Shown piece by piece: positions 48,599 through 56,891 of a stretch of DNA of 64,000 nt. The position numbers and the translations under genes were made by a program. The stretch is taken from the NCBI RefSeq assembly GCF_002091755.1, contig NZ_BDAI01000001.1, forward strand, positions 186,001-250,000, written 5' to 3'. The notes below the pieces were generated by a model that worked only from the letters and a program-made list of their open reading frames with translations, ran no database searches and was not told the origin of the DNA. Position 1 is the first letter of the stretch, and each line of letters starts with the position of its first letter. Source of the stretch: Pseudomonas nitroreducens NBRC 12694 (GTDB lineage: Bacteria > Pseudomonadota > Gammaproteobacteria > Pseudomonadales > Pseudomonadaceae).

Positions 48599-49501
48599 AT
48601 GAACGACCTATCCGATATCGATCCCAGCGATCTGCTGCCCATGCGCGAGGTGGTTCGCCTCACCGGCATCAACCCGGTGACCCTGCGGGCGTGGGAGCGC
48701 CGCTACGGCCTGGTCAGCCCGCTGCGCACCGATGGCGGGCATCGCCTGTACACCCCGCAGGATCTGCAGACCATCCAGGACATTCTGCTGTGGACCGGCC
48801 GGGGCATGGCGGTAGGCAAGATTGGCGAGTTGCTCGCCCAGCGCCAGCGGCAGGAATCGGCCCAGCCCGGCGACGAGCGCCAGCAGTGGCGCGACGCATT
48901 TTCCCGCGCCACGGCGGCGTTCGACCAGAGCGAACTCGACAGGCTCTACGGCCAGGCCTACAGCATCTTTCCCCTCTCGACGCTGCTGGAGGACATCCTC
49001 CTGCCGCTGTGGCGCTCCCTGCTGACGCTCAACGGCTTCGGCTCCCGCAGCCAGTGGGCGTTCCTCGACGCCTTCTTGCGCGCCCGCGTCCTCCTTCGCC
49101 TGCAGATGAGCCGCGCGCCCGGCGCCGGCGTGCTGCTGGCCGATGCCGCCGGGACGACACAGGAATTCGAATTGCTGGCCACGGGCTTGCTGCTGGGGGG
49201 CGAGGATCTACGCGTCCAGCCCCTGGCGCCGGGTGCGCCGCCGGAAGAACTGCCACTGGTCTGCGCGGCGATGCAGCCGGCCGCGCTGGTGTTGCTCGCC
49301 CACGTGGTCTTGTCGGCGGATGCGATCAAACGCCTGGAGCGATTACAGATGGCGATCGATTGCCCGCTGGCCTTGATCGGCGAAGCCGCGCAGGACATTG
49401 CCAACGCCGCTACGGGGGTGCCCATAGCGGCCCTGGGTAGTGGTCCGGCACTCGGCGCGCAGCGGCTGCGATTGCTGCTGCGCGGCGCCCTGCAGCTGTA
49501 A
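48599..49501 (+). CDS. litR: LitR/CarH-type MerR regulator lacking the B12-binding motif (class II LitR)
   Basis: 300 residues. N-terminal MerR helix-turn-helix (Leu-Thr-Gly-Ile-Asn-Pro-Val-Thr-Leu-Arg-Ala-Trp-Glu-Arg-Arg-Tyr-Gly, residues 21-37). The C-terminal part keeps the CarH/LitR fold, but the Glu/Asp-x-His-x-x-Gly cobalamin motif is absent: Thr-Gln-Glu-Phe-Glu-Leu-Leu stands in its place. This is what defines class II LitR, which takes its light signal from the neighbouring short LOV protein. Expected repressor of the TGTAC-N14-GTACA boxes in this cluster. Confidence 0.9.
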   Translation: MNDLSDIDPSDLLPMREVVRLTGINPVTLRAWERRYGLVSPLRTDGGHRLYTPQDLQTIQDILLWTGRGMAVGKIGELLAQRQRQESAQPGDERQQWRDAFSRATAAFDQSELDRLYGQAYSIFPLSTLLEDILLPLWRSLLTLNGFGSRSQWAFLDAFLRARVLLRLQMSRAPGAGVLLADAAGTTQEFELLATGLLLGGEDLRVQPLAPGAPPEELPLVCAAMQPAALVLLAHVVLSADAIKRLERLQMAIDCPLALIGEAAQDIANAATGVPIAALGSGPALGAQRLRLLLRGALQL

Positions 49502-49528
49502 ACGCACGCGATCGACGCCCCGGCAAGC

Positions 49529-49552
49529 TGTACAACACGCCAAGTTCGTACA
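49529..49552 (+). promoter_or_regulatory. orphan LitR-type box between convergent genes
   Basis: TGTAC-N14-GTACA with perfect arms, 28 bases after the litR stop and inside the 69-base gap to the convergent FabF-like gene. Not upstream of any annotated gene. Its centre is GC-rich, unlike the other two. Confidence 0.6.
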
Positions 49553-49570
49553 GGATGCGGGACGCACGGC

Positions 49571-50839
49571 TCAACCCCAGCGCCGGAAGAGGACGCTCGC
49601 GTTCACCCCGCCGAATCCAAAGCCATTGGACAGTGCGTACTCCAATGGCATGGGCCGGGCGCTGCCGCTGACCAGATTCAGGCCATCGGCCGCGGGATCA
49701 GGTACCTCCAGGTTCAGCGTGGCGGGTACCACCTGATCGCGCAGCGCCAGGATCGTGAAGATCGCCTCTATGCCGCCAGCGGCGCCCAACAGATGGCCCG
49801 TCGCCGACTTGGTCGAGCTGATGGCGACATTGCTGCCGCTGCCGAACACGGTCCTGATGGCAGCCAGCTCGCCCTTGTCGCCGACCGGAGTCGAGGTGGC
49901 GTGGGCATTGAGATGCTGGACCTGGGATGCCTCGACACCCGCCTGCCGCAGCGCTTGCTGCATGGCTCGGCGAGCGCCATCCCCGTCCTCGGGACCCGCG
50001 GTCATGTGATAGGCATCGGCACTGGTACCGTAGCCCACCAGCTCCGCCAGCGGCGTTGCGCCACGCGCCAGCGCGTGCTGCAACTCTTCGATGACCAGCA
50101 GGCCTGCGCCTTCGCCCATGACGAACCCATCGCGCCCCGTATCGAAGGGCCGGGAGGCGCGCTCCGGGGTGTCGTTGTACTGGCTGGAAAGCGCCCGTGC
50201 GGCGGCAAAACCGGCGAGGCTCACCCGGTGAATGGTCGCTTCTGCGCCACCGCAGACGGCGATATCCACCTCGCCCGCGCGGATCATCCGCGCGGCATCC
50301 CCGATAGCCTGCACGCCGGCGGCGCAGGCGGTCACCGGCGTACCCAGGGGGCCCTTGAAACCATGGAAAATGGATACATGCCCGGCCGCCATGTTGCTCA
50401 GGAACGAGGGAATGGTGAAGGGCGATAAGCGGCGCGGCCCCTTGCTGTCGGTGGTCCGTACCGCCTCGGCAATCGAATGGAACCCACCTACACCCGTTGC
50501 AATGATGGTCGCCGTGCGTTCCTGCTCCAGGGACGTGCTGGGAGACCAGCCGGCCTGTGCCAGCGCCTCCTTGGCTGCGGCCAGGGCGAACAGGATGAAA
50601 CGGTCCATCTTGCGCTGCTCTTTGGCCGCCAGCAGTTGATCCGGATCGAAGCCGGCCTCCGGGTCCTGGGACCGATCCGGCACCTGGCCGCCAATGCTGA
50701 CCGACAGATCACCGACCAGCTCAGGCGCCAGCCGGCGAATTCCCGACTGGCCGGCCAGAAGGCGTTTCCATATCGGTTCGACTCCGCAGCCGAGCGGGCT
50801 GACCGCCCCCATCCCGGTAACGACGATACGCTTGTTCAT
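49571..50839 (-). CDS. beta-ketoacyl-ACP synthase II (FabF-like paralogue)
   Basis: 422 residues. Catalytic triad Cys (Val-Thr-Ala-Cys-Ala-Ala-Gly), His (Asn-Ala-His-Ala-Thr-Ser-Thr-Pro) and His (Thr-Gly-His-Leu-Leu-Gly-Ala-Ala-Gly). Elongating condensing enzyme of fatty-acid synthesis. It stands alone, without fabD/fabG/acpP, so it is an accessory copy. ATG 50839 chosen (Met-Asn-Lys-Arg-Ile-Val-Val-Thr-Gly). Divergent from an HxlR regulator with a shared operator. Confidence 0.92.
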   Translation of the reverse strand: MNKRIVVTGMGAVSPLGCGVEPIWKRLLAGQSGIRRLAPELVGDLSVSIGGQVPDRSQDPEAGFDPDQLLAAKEQRKMDRFILFALAAAKEALAQAGWSPSTSLEQERTATIIATGVGGFHSIAEAVRTTDSKGPRRLSPFTIPSFLSNMAAGHVSIFHGFKGPLGTPVTACAAGVQAIGDAARMIRAGEVDIAVCGGAEATIHRVSLAGFAAARALSSQYNDTPERASRPFDTGRDGFVMGEGAGLLVIEELQHALARGATPLAELVGYGTSADAYHMTAGPEDGDGARRAMQQALRQAGVEASQVQHLNAHATSTPVGDKGELAAIRTVFGSGSNVAISSTKSATGHLLGAAGGIEAIFTILALRDQVVPATLNLEVPDPAADGLNLVSGSARPMPLEYALSNGFGFGGVNASVLFRRWG

Positions 50840-50885
50840 TTGGGCCCCACTCCTGTTGCAGATTGAGAGATCACACTGCATGGAC

Positions 50886-50908
50886 GTTACTATCATCATG
50901 AAAGTAAC
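50886..50908. promoter_or_regulatory. inverted repeat between fabF-like and hxlR genes
   Basis: GTTACT-N11-AGTAAC, 6-bp perfect arms centred 42 bases before each of the divergent starts region. HxlR regulators commonly bind such dyads of this spacing in their own promoter. Confidence 0.5.
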
Positions 50909-50949
50909 ATGCCGGGCTACTATTTATCCTTTTCAAAAGAAGGCCGACC

Positions 50950-51447
50950 ATGCAGCGCAAGACTTTTGCCGAAGCCGAATGCCCCATCGCACTGAGCCTG
51001 GAGCGGGTTGGTGAATGGTGGAGCATGCTGATCATGCGTGACGCGCTGCAGGGCTTGCGGCGCTTCGATGAGTTTTCCCGCAGCCTGGAAATCGCTCCGA
51101 ACATGCTGACCCGGCGCCTGAAATCACTCGTCGAGGCGGGGTTGCTCGAGCGCCAGGCGTACAGTCAGCGCCCGTTGCGCTACGAATACGTACCCACGCC
51201 CCGAGGCGAAGACTTCCGAGTCGTCCTCATGGCACTTGTGGCCTGGGGGAATCGCCATTACGTGCAGGGCGAGGAAAGCGTGCAGTTGGTCGAGCGGGAG
51301 AGCGGAAGGCCCGTACACCGGATCATGGCCGAAACCTCCGAGGGCCGCTGCGTGCCGCTGGATCACTGCACGGTGCAGGCAGGACCGGCGGCCAGCGCCC
51401 CGATGCGGCTGCGCCTTGGAACCAGCCGGCCCGCGCAGGACGCTTGA
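50950..51447 (+). CDS. HxlR-family transcriptional regulator
   Basis: 165 residues. Winged helix with Cys-Pro-Ile-Ala (Cys about 11, the HxlR redox/aldehyde-responsive position), Gly-Glu-Trp-Trp-Ser-Met-Leu-Ile-Met-Arg-Asp-Ala, and Arg-Arg-Phe-Asp-Glu-Phe. A tail of about 60 residues beyond the core domain is extra. Likely regulates the divergent FabF-like gene and itself. In other bacteria the conserved Cys senses electrophiles such as formaldehyde or quinones. Confidence 0.88.
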   Translation: MQRKTFAEAECPIALSLERVGEWWSMLIMRDALQGLRRFDEFSRSLEIAPNMLTRRLKSLVEAGLLERQAYSQRPLRYEYVPTPRGEDFRVVLMALVAWGNRHYVQGEESVQLVERESGRPVHRIMAETSEGRCVPLDHCTVQAGPAASAPMRLRLGTSRPAQDA

Positions 51448-51521
51448 TCGGCAGGCCCTTCGCGACTCCCCGCTGAGCGCGTCGAGCCGAGCCCCTCACA
51501 GCAGGCTCGGCCCCTCACCGC

Positions 51522-52316
51522 TCACCCCAGATATCTGGCTGCGGGCAAGCTGCGCGACAAGTTGGGCATCAATTTCTGGCGCGCCGCTTCATAGTCATCG
51601 AGGTCGGCGATTTCCGGTAGCGCCGGAATGGTGACGAACTCGCCCTGGTCGAGCCCGGCGAGTGCCGCATCCACCATGTCATCCGCCTTCATCACGATGG
51701 CGTCCGGTAGATGCTCCAGCGGCGTGCCGGCCAGGCCCCAGAAATCGGTGGCGGTCGCACCGGGCAGCACCACCTGTACGCGGACGTTCGTGTCCGCCAG
51801 TTCATGGCGCAGGGACTGGCTGAAGGCGAGGACGAACGCCTTTGAGCCGCCGTACACACCGTTCAGCACCTCCGGCGCGATGGCAACGATGGAGGCGATG
51901 TTGATCAGCGTGCCGCCACCGCGAGCGACAAAGCCGGGCACGGCGGCGTAGGTCAGGCGCGTCAGCACGTTCACGTTCAGCGTGAGCAGATCCTCCAGCC
52001 TGTCGATGTTGGATTCCAGCAAGGGACGGGTGGCGCCGATGCCGGCGTTGTTCACCAGCAAGGAGATGCTCGCGTCCGACCGCAGCAGCTCCTCGACCTG
52101 CGCCAGATCGGTTCTGTCGGCCAGATCGGCGACCACCACCTCGATGGCGCGACCGGTTTCATCGCTCAGGCGCTTGGCCAGCGCATTCAGACGACCACGA
52201 TTGCGGGCGACCAGGATCAGGTCGTAGCCACGGCGGGCCAGGCGTTCTGCATAGATGGCGCCGATGCCGGACGAGGCGCCAGTGATCAGGGCAGTACCAG
52301 GATGAGTGTGGGTCAT
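51522..52316 (-). CDS. short-chain dehydrogenase
   Basis: 264 residues. Thr-Gly-Ala-Ser-Ser-Gly-Ile-Gly (13-20), Asn-Asn-Ala-Gly, Tyr-Gly-Gly-Ser-Lys. Close in style to the DltE/YqjQ-like SDRs. Divergent from a GlxA-type regulator with 108 bases between, the common arrangement of regulator and target. Confidence 0.88.
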   Translation of the reverse strand: MTHTHPGTALITGASSGIGAIYAERLARRGYDLILVARNRGRLNALAKRLSDETGRAIEVVVADLADRTDLAQVEELLRSDASISLLVNNAGIGATRPLLESNIDRLEDLLTLNVNVLTRLTYAAVPGFVARGGGTLINIASIVAIAPEVLNGVYGGSKAFVLAFSQSLRHELADTNVRVQVVLPGATATDFWGLAGTPLEHLPDAIVMKADDMVDAALAGLDQGEFVTIPALPEIADLDDYEAARQKLMPNLSRSLPAARYLG

Positions 52317-52401
52317 GTCGATGCTCCAGCGAGGGTTGGGGAAGGCTGGAGGTCAGGATGCGACGACTTGGCTGCATCTCAAATGACGTATAAGGTAGTA
52401 T

Positions 52402-52419
52402 TTCAGGACATTCAGGATA
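52402..52419 (+). promoter_or_regulatory. 9-base direct repeat before GlxA-type regulator
   Basis: TTCAGGACATTCAGGATA: two head-to-tail 9-mers just upstream of the regulator ATG (52425). It also supplies the ribosome site CAGGAT. Possible autoregulatory half-sites; weak. Confidence 0.25.
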
Positions 52420-52424
52420 TCATC

Positions 52425-53378
52425 ATGCATCGCATTGGCTATCTGCTCACCGATGGCTTCCAGGTGCTCTCCCTGGCCACCCAGACGGTCTTCGAGTTCG
52501 CCAACCTGGCCGTCGGTAAACCGGTCTACAGCATCGAGCACTTCTCGCCAGCTGGTGGCCTGGTGCGATCCTCGCTGGGCCTGACCATGGAGACCCGTCC
52601 TCTGCAAGCGCCACGGCTGGCCGATACCTGGATGGTGGTCGGGGTCAACGACCCGCTGGAGAGCGAGCCAACCCCCGAAGTTCTCGACTTCGTGCGCAAG
52701 GCCGGCAGCCAGGCGCGCCGTGCGGTCGGTATCTGCACCGGCGCTTTCATCCTCGCCGAAGCAGGACTGCTCGCCGGGCGGCGAGCGACGACCCATTGGG
52801 CCTATGCCCAGGCCCTGCAGAAACGTCATCCGCAAATCATGGTCGAGGAAGACCGTATCTACATCGTCGATGGCCCTTTTTGGACATCGGCAGGCATGAC
52901 CGCCGGCCTCGACCTGGCCGTCGGCATGGTGGAGAAGGACCTGGGCGCAGAAGTCGCGCGCTCGGTGGCGCACAAGCTGGTAATGCACCAGCACCGCTCC
53001 GGCGGCCAATCCCAGCATTCGGAAATGCTCGACCTTGCCCCCAAGTCCGACCGCATCCAGAGCGTCTTGAACTATGCACGCCAGCATCTGAGGCAACCAC
53101 TGGGCGTCGAGGAGCTGGCCGACGTCGCCCACCTCAGCCCCCGCCAGTTCACCCGCGTGTTCACCGCCGAGACAGGGCAATCCCCGGCCAAGGCGATCGA
53201 GGCACTGCGCCTGGAAGCCGCGAGGCTGATGATCGAGCAAAGCCGCCACTCGCTCGATGTGGTGGCCCGGGAAACGGGTTTCCGCGATCGCCGGCACATG
53301 CGCGAAGTCTTCATGCGCGGGTTCGGGGTGCCCCCACAGGCCGTGCGCCGCGATGCCCGCCGGGTAATGCCGGCATAG
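52425..53378 (+). CDS. GlxA-family AraC regulator (DJ-1-like N-terminal domain)
   Basis: 317 residues. N-terminal class I glutamine-amidotransferase/DJ-1-like domain with the nucleophile-elbow position Gly-Ile-Cys-Thr-Gly-Ala-Phe (about 105-111), then AraC helix-turn-helix pair (Leu-Ser-Pro-Arg-Gln-Phe-Thr-Arg-Val-Phe and Gly-Phe-Arg-Asp-Arg-Arg-His-Met-Arg-Glu-Val-Phe). ATG 52425. Likely controls the divergent SDR gene. Confidence 0.9.
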   Translation: MHRIGYLLTDGFQVLSLATQTVFEFANLAVGKPVYSIEHFSPAGGLVRSSLGLTMETRPLQAPRLADTWMVVGVNDPLESEPTPEVLDFVRKAGSQARRAVGICTGAFILAEAGLLAGRRATTHWAYAQALQKRHPQIMVEEDRIYIVDGPFWTSAGMTAGLDLAVGMVEKDLGAEVARSVAHKLVMHQHRSGGQSQHSEMLDLAPKSDRIQSVLNYARQHLRQPLGVEELADVAHLSPRQFTRVFTAETGQSPAKAIEALRLEAARLMIEQSRHSLDVVARETGFRDRRHMREVFMRGFGVPPQAVRRDARRVMPA

Positions 53379-53594
53379 CCAGCAGCGACCGACAGCAAGG
53401 CGCGCTGATTGCCGACGCAATCCCGTCCGGAAGGAACTCACGGACACTGGTGTATCCGCAACGAAGGCTTGCGACTGGCGCTCCGGTTTATCCGCGTTGC
53501 CCAGCTAACGCCTCGCAGTCCGCCATTGGTGCCTTCCCCGGCGCGACCGAAAGTGCTATTGATGCCGCCTCATTATCAATCCATCGCCGGCCCC

Positions 53595-54503
53595 ATGAGC
53601 ATCAACTTCGATCTGGACGATCTTCAGGCATTCCGCGCCATTGTTGAAAAGGGCAGCTTCCGCAAGGCCGCCGAGACGGTAAAGATCTCCCAGCCGGCGC
53701 TGAGCCGTCGTATCGAGAAGCTGGAATCGGCCTTGAATGTTCGGCTGTTCGACAGGACGACCCGCAAGGTCAGCCTGACGGCGGTGGGTCGGGCATTCGT
53801 GCCGGAAGTCGAGCGGGTGCTCGATCAACTGGACAATGCGTTGATGAGCATTGCGGATGTCGCCTCCAGTCGGATGGAGCGCGTCACCATCGCCTGCGTG
53901 CCGTCGGCCGCCTACTACTTCATGCCTAACGTCATCAGTGAGTTCCACCGGCTGTATCCGCGTATCAAGATCATGGTGGTGGACGCCAGCGCGCATGAGG
54001 TCAACCTCGCCGTCGCGAGCGGGGAAGCCGATTTCGGCGTTACCTTCAGCGGCAATCTCAGCCCGGAAATCACCTTCGAACTGCTGCTCGAAGAACGATA
54101 CGTAATGGCCTGCCGACGTGATCACCCCCTGGCGGATCGTCCGTCGGTGACCTGGTCCGAGCTCTACGAGCACGACTACATCGCGCTGGACAAGAGCTCC
54201 GGCAATCGCCTCATCCTGAGCCAGGCCTTGAAACGCGTGGTCCCGCCCCGCCACAGCATTTGCGAAACGAGACATGTCACCACCGCCATAGGGCTGGTGG
54301 AAGCCGGCGTGGGCGTGGCCGCCGTACCATCGATCGCGATGCCACGGACCAGCCACCCCATCCTCAAGGCCGTTCCGCTGGAGGAACCTGCGGTGGTGCG
54401 GAACGTGGGGTTGATCAAGCACAGCGGACGCACGCTGACGCCCGCAGCGCTCGAGCTGGAGCGGCTGGTCAAAAGCACGCCGGTGAAATCACCGGGGGAC
54501 TGA
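53595..54503 (+). CDS. LysR-family regulator, probably of citrate uptake
   Basis: 302 residues. N-terminal helix-turn-helix (Ser-Phe-Arg-Lys-Ala-Ala-Glu-Thr-Val-Lys-Ile-Ser-Gln-Pro-Ala-Leu-Ser-Arg-Arg-Ile) and a periplasmic-binding-protein-like effector domain. Start set at Met-Ser-Ile-Asn-Phe-Asp (53595), although the ribosome site is poor; an ATG at 53562 is in frame. Convergent with, and overlapping by 15 bases, the ModA-like gene of the citA operon, which it probably regulates. Confidence 0.88.
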   Translation: MSINFDLDDLQAFRAIVEKGSFRKAAETVKISQPALSRRIEKLESALNVRLFDRTTRKVSLTAVGRAFVPEVERVLDQLDNALMSIADVASSRMERVTIACVPSAAYYFMPNVISEFHRLYPRIKIMVVDASAHEVNLAVASGEADFGVTFSGNLSPEITFELLLEERYVMACRRDHPLADRPSVTWSELYEHDYIALDKSSGNRLILSQALKRVVPPRHSICETRHVTTAIGLVEAGVGVAAVPSIAMPRTSHPILKAVPLEEPAVVRNVGLIKHSGRTLTPAALELERLVKSTPVKSPGD

Positions 54504-55265
54504 GTCCAGGCCCGAGGCCTGCACGACGGGCTGCGCGGCAGGCGAGGCGAGATACGACAGCAACTCCCTGGCCTTCTCCGGGTGTTTCGCATTGCGTGGG
54601 ATACCGGCGGAGTAGCGGGTCACCGATTGCAGGCTTTCCGGAATCTTGCCGACGAAGGATACCCCGGCAATGGGCAGCAACTCGGCGACCTGCTGGAAAC
54701 CGACCTCGTACTGGCCCGAGGCGACGACCGAGGCAACCGGGATCCGTTCGATCATCTTCGCCTTCGGTTCCACCTGCTGCTCCACCCCGAGCTTCCTGAA
54801 CAGTTTGTTCTGGATGTAGACACCGCTGGCACTGTCCGAATAAGCGATGGAGCCGGCGGCCAGCAGGCTGTTCCTGAACGCCTCCTCGCTATCGATCCGC
54901 GGCTTGGCAGCACCCTTTCGGACCACCATGCCAATACGAGAGTCCGCCAGCTCGACTTTGGAAGCCGGATCCACTACGCCCTGCTTGATGAGCTCATCCA
55001 GGGCGTAGCCGACCATGATCACCACATCGGCATTCTCCCCTCTCGCCAGTCGATTGGGGATCGCTTCGCGGGCCTTGCCCATGGACGGGCCGAGGATGGT
55101 CTGGATCGTGTCGCCGCTGTTTTGCGCATACTTAGGGCTCAGCCGTTGAAATGCCGCGGTGAAACCACCCGACGTCATGACGTTCAGTTCTTCGGCCTGT
55201 GCAGCGCTGTTGAGCGCGCAAAGGCCAAGCGCCAGGGCGGCTAGATGTTGGGTCAGTGCTTTCAT
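54489..55265 (-). CDS. ModA-like periplasmic substrate-binding protein
   Basis: 258 residues. Signal peptide Met-Lys-Ala-Leu-Thr-Gln-His then hydrophobic, cleaved near Ala-Gln-Ala. Mature protein is of the molybdate/sulfate-type binding fold (Val-Met-Thr-Ser-Gly-Gly-Phe, Ala-Asp-Val-Val-Ile-Met). No ABC membrane or ATPase gene is beside it; instead it overlaps citA by ATGA. It may deliver or sense a tricarboxylate rather than an oxyanion. Such binding proteins without ABC partners are frequent next to citrate/tricarballylate genes. Confidence 0.8.
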   Translation of the reverse strand: MKALTQHLAALALGLCALNSAAQAEELNVMTSGGFTAAFQRLSPKYAQNSGDTIQTILGPSMGKAREAIPNRLARGENADVVIMVGYALDELIKQGVVDPASKVELADSRIGMVVRKGAAKPRIDSEEAFRNSLLAAGSIAYSDSASGVYIQNKLFRKLGVEQQVEPKAKMIERIPVASVVASGQYEVGFQQVAELLPIAGVSFVGKIPESLQSVTRYSAGIPRNAKHPEKARELLSYLASPAAQPVVQASGLDSVPR

Positions 55266-56581
55266 TGAGCAAGCTCTCGATCAGGCAGGAAGGGAGTACG
55301 CGAGGAGCTTGCGCGGTAAAGCACCAGCGTCGAGCACAGCGCACAGACGGCGGCGAAGGTCATCCAGTAGCCGGGGGCGCCCTTGTCGCCGCTCAAGTGA
55401 ATGAGCCAGGTAGAAATTGCGGGGGTGAAGCCGCCAAACACGGCGGTTGCCAGGCTGTAAGCCAGGGAGAAGCCCGCCACCCGGACTTGCACCGGCATGA
55501 TTTCGGTGAGAGCGGGAATCATCGCCCCGTTGTAGAGGCCGTAGATGAACGACAGCCAGAGCAGGACCTGCAGCATGTGCGCGAAGCTCGGTGCCTGGGC
55601 CAGGAAGGACAGCGCCGGATAGGCCGTGAAAATGGCCAGCACGGTCATCCCGACGAGTATCGGCTTGCGCCCGAATCTATCGCTCAGATGCCCGCCGATG
55701 GGCAGCCAGATGAAGTTCGAGATCCCGACTAGCAGAGTCACCAGCAAGGCATCGGTCGTGCTCAGGTTCAGCACCGTCTTGCCGAAGGTGGGGGCGTATA
55801 CCGTGATCAGATAGAACGCCGTGGTCGTCATCGCCACCATCAGCAGGCCGGCCAGGACCACACGCCAGTTCTCGCCCAGCGTGGCGAATACCTGTTTCAT
55901 GGTGGGGCGCTCGGAGCGACGGGCAAACTCCTCGGTTTCCTCCAGGCTGCGACGAAGCACGAAGATGAACGGCACGATCAGGCAGCCAATGGCAAAGGGA
56001 ATTCTCCAGCCCCAATCCGCGATCATTGCCGGTGACATCAGTTGATTGAGCCCGTACCCCAGGGCGGCCGCCACGACGATCGCCACCTGCTGGCTCGCGG
56101 ATTGCCAACTGGTATAGAACCCCTTACGCCCGGCCGTCGCCATTTCCGCCAGGTAGACCGAAACCCCACCCAGCTCGGCGCCGGCCGAAAAGCCCTGGAG
56201 CAAGCGCCCCACCAGCACCAGCAAGGGGGCCCACAGACCGATGCTGGAATAGCCCGGCACCAGGACGATCAGCAGGGTGCCACTGGCCATGATCGACAAG
56301 GTGAGGATCAACCCCTTCCGGCGGCCGACATCATCGATGTAGGCCCCAAGAATCACCGCTCCCAATGGACGCATCAGAAAGCCTGCGCCAAACACGGCGA
56401 AGGTCATCATGAGCGAAGCGAACTCGCTGGATGCGGGAAAGAAGACGGCGGCTATCTGCGTGGCGTAAAAGCCGAAGAGGAAGAAATCGAACTGTTCGAG
56501 AAAGTTGCCCGAAGTGACGCGAAACACGGCACCCGCCTTAGAGCGGGCGGACGACGGGCCCTGGGTGGTGGAGGCATGCAT
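55262..56581 (-). CDS. citA: citrate-proton symporter CitA (MFS, MHS family)
   Basis: 439 residues, 12 transmembrane helices. Strong match, from memory, to enteric CitA and tricarballylate transporter TcuC over long blocks (Arg-Val-Thr-Ser-Gly-Asn-Phe-Leu-Glu-Gln-Phe-Asp-Phe-Phe-Leu-Phe-Gly; Phe-Ser-Ala-Gly-Ala-Glu-Leu-Gly-Gly-Val-Ser). Start ATG 56581 with GGAG. It takes up citrate or tricarballylate with protons. First gene of an operon with the ModA-like protein. Confidence 0.92.
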   Translation of the reverse strand: MHASTTQGPSSARSKAGAVFRVTSGNFLEQFDFFLFGFYATQIAAVFFPASSEFASLMMTFAVFGAGFLMRPLGAVILGAYIDDVGRRKGLILTLSIMASGTLLIVLVPGYSSIGLWAPLLVLVGRLLQGFSAGAELGGVSVYLAEMATAGRKGFYTSWQSASQQVAIVVAAALGYGLNQLMSPAMIADWGWRIPFAIGCLIVPFIFVLRRSLEETEEFARRSERPTMKQVFATLGENWRVVLAGLLMVAMTTTAFYLITVYAPTFGKTVLNLSTTDALLVTLLVGISNFIWLPIGGHLSDRFGRKPILVGMTVLAIFTAYPALSFLAQAPSFAHMLQVLLWLSFIYGLYNGAMIPALTEIMPVQVRVAGFSLAYSLATAVFGGFTPAISTWLIHLSGDKGAPGYWMTFAAVCALCSTLVLYRASSSRTPFLPDRELAQ

Positions 56582-56640
56582 AGGGAGTTCTCCAGCGATC
56601 TTATTTAGGCTTGTTGGCGCTTTTGGTCGCTGGATTCTGC

Positions 56641-56669
56641 TTGACACACTTTGAAACGATAAGTGCTAT
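56641..56669 (+). promoter_or_regulatory. sigma-70-like promoter, plus strand
   Basis: TTGACA-N17-TGCTAT, a perfect -35 and a fair -10 with ideal spacing. It points away from citA, toward the hairpins at 56787-56852 and the small gene at 56892. Confidence 0.5.
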
Positions 56670-56672
56670 GTT

Positions 56673-56688
56673 TGCATTCATTGATGCA
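56673..56688. promoter_or_regulatory. LysR-type dyad TGCAT-N6-ATGCA
   Basis: Perfect 5-bp arms, about 95 bases upstream of citA and on the start-point side of the plus-strand promoter. Candidate site of the nearby LysR regulator. Confidence 0.4.
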
Positions 56689-56852
56689 TGAAATCTATCA
56701 ATAAAGCCTTTCACCCTTCACCGACACCCCTGTGCTGATGCCTCGCGGGGGGCTTGAATCAGAGACTATTTTTGGTAAATTTTCCCTGCCGTGTGGTTTG
56801 GAGAGCAGCAACTTCACGGCAAAAGGCCGTATCGATGGGTACGGCCTTTCTT
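56676..56852 (+). ncRNA. possible small RNA or attenuated leader
   Basis: A transcript from the promoter at 56641 would run about 175 bases through a stem TGCCGTG/CACGGCA (56787-56821) and end at a terminator-like hairpin (56822-56849, then CTT). The next gene starts 40 bases further with its own GGAGG. It could be a free small RNA, or a leader whose terminator controls the 71-residue gene. I do not recognise the sequence as a known family. Confidence 0.35.
56822..56852 (+). terminator. rho-independent-type hairpin in leader
   Basis: AAAGGCCGTA-tcgatggg-TACGGCCTTT, perfect 10-bp stem followed by CTTG; the arm itself supplies three T. Located 40 bases before a ribosome-bound gene. Confidence 0.65.
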
Positions 56853-56891
56853 GCTTCCGAGTGGATCTGAAGTCTCTCTGCGGAGGTCATC

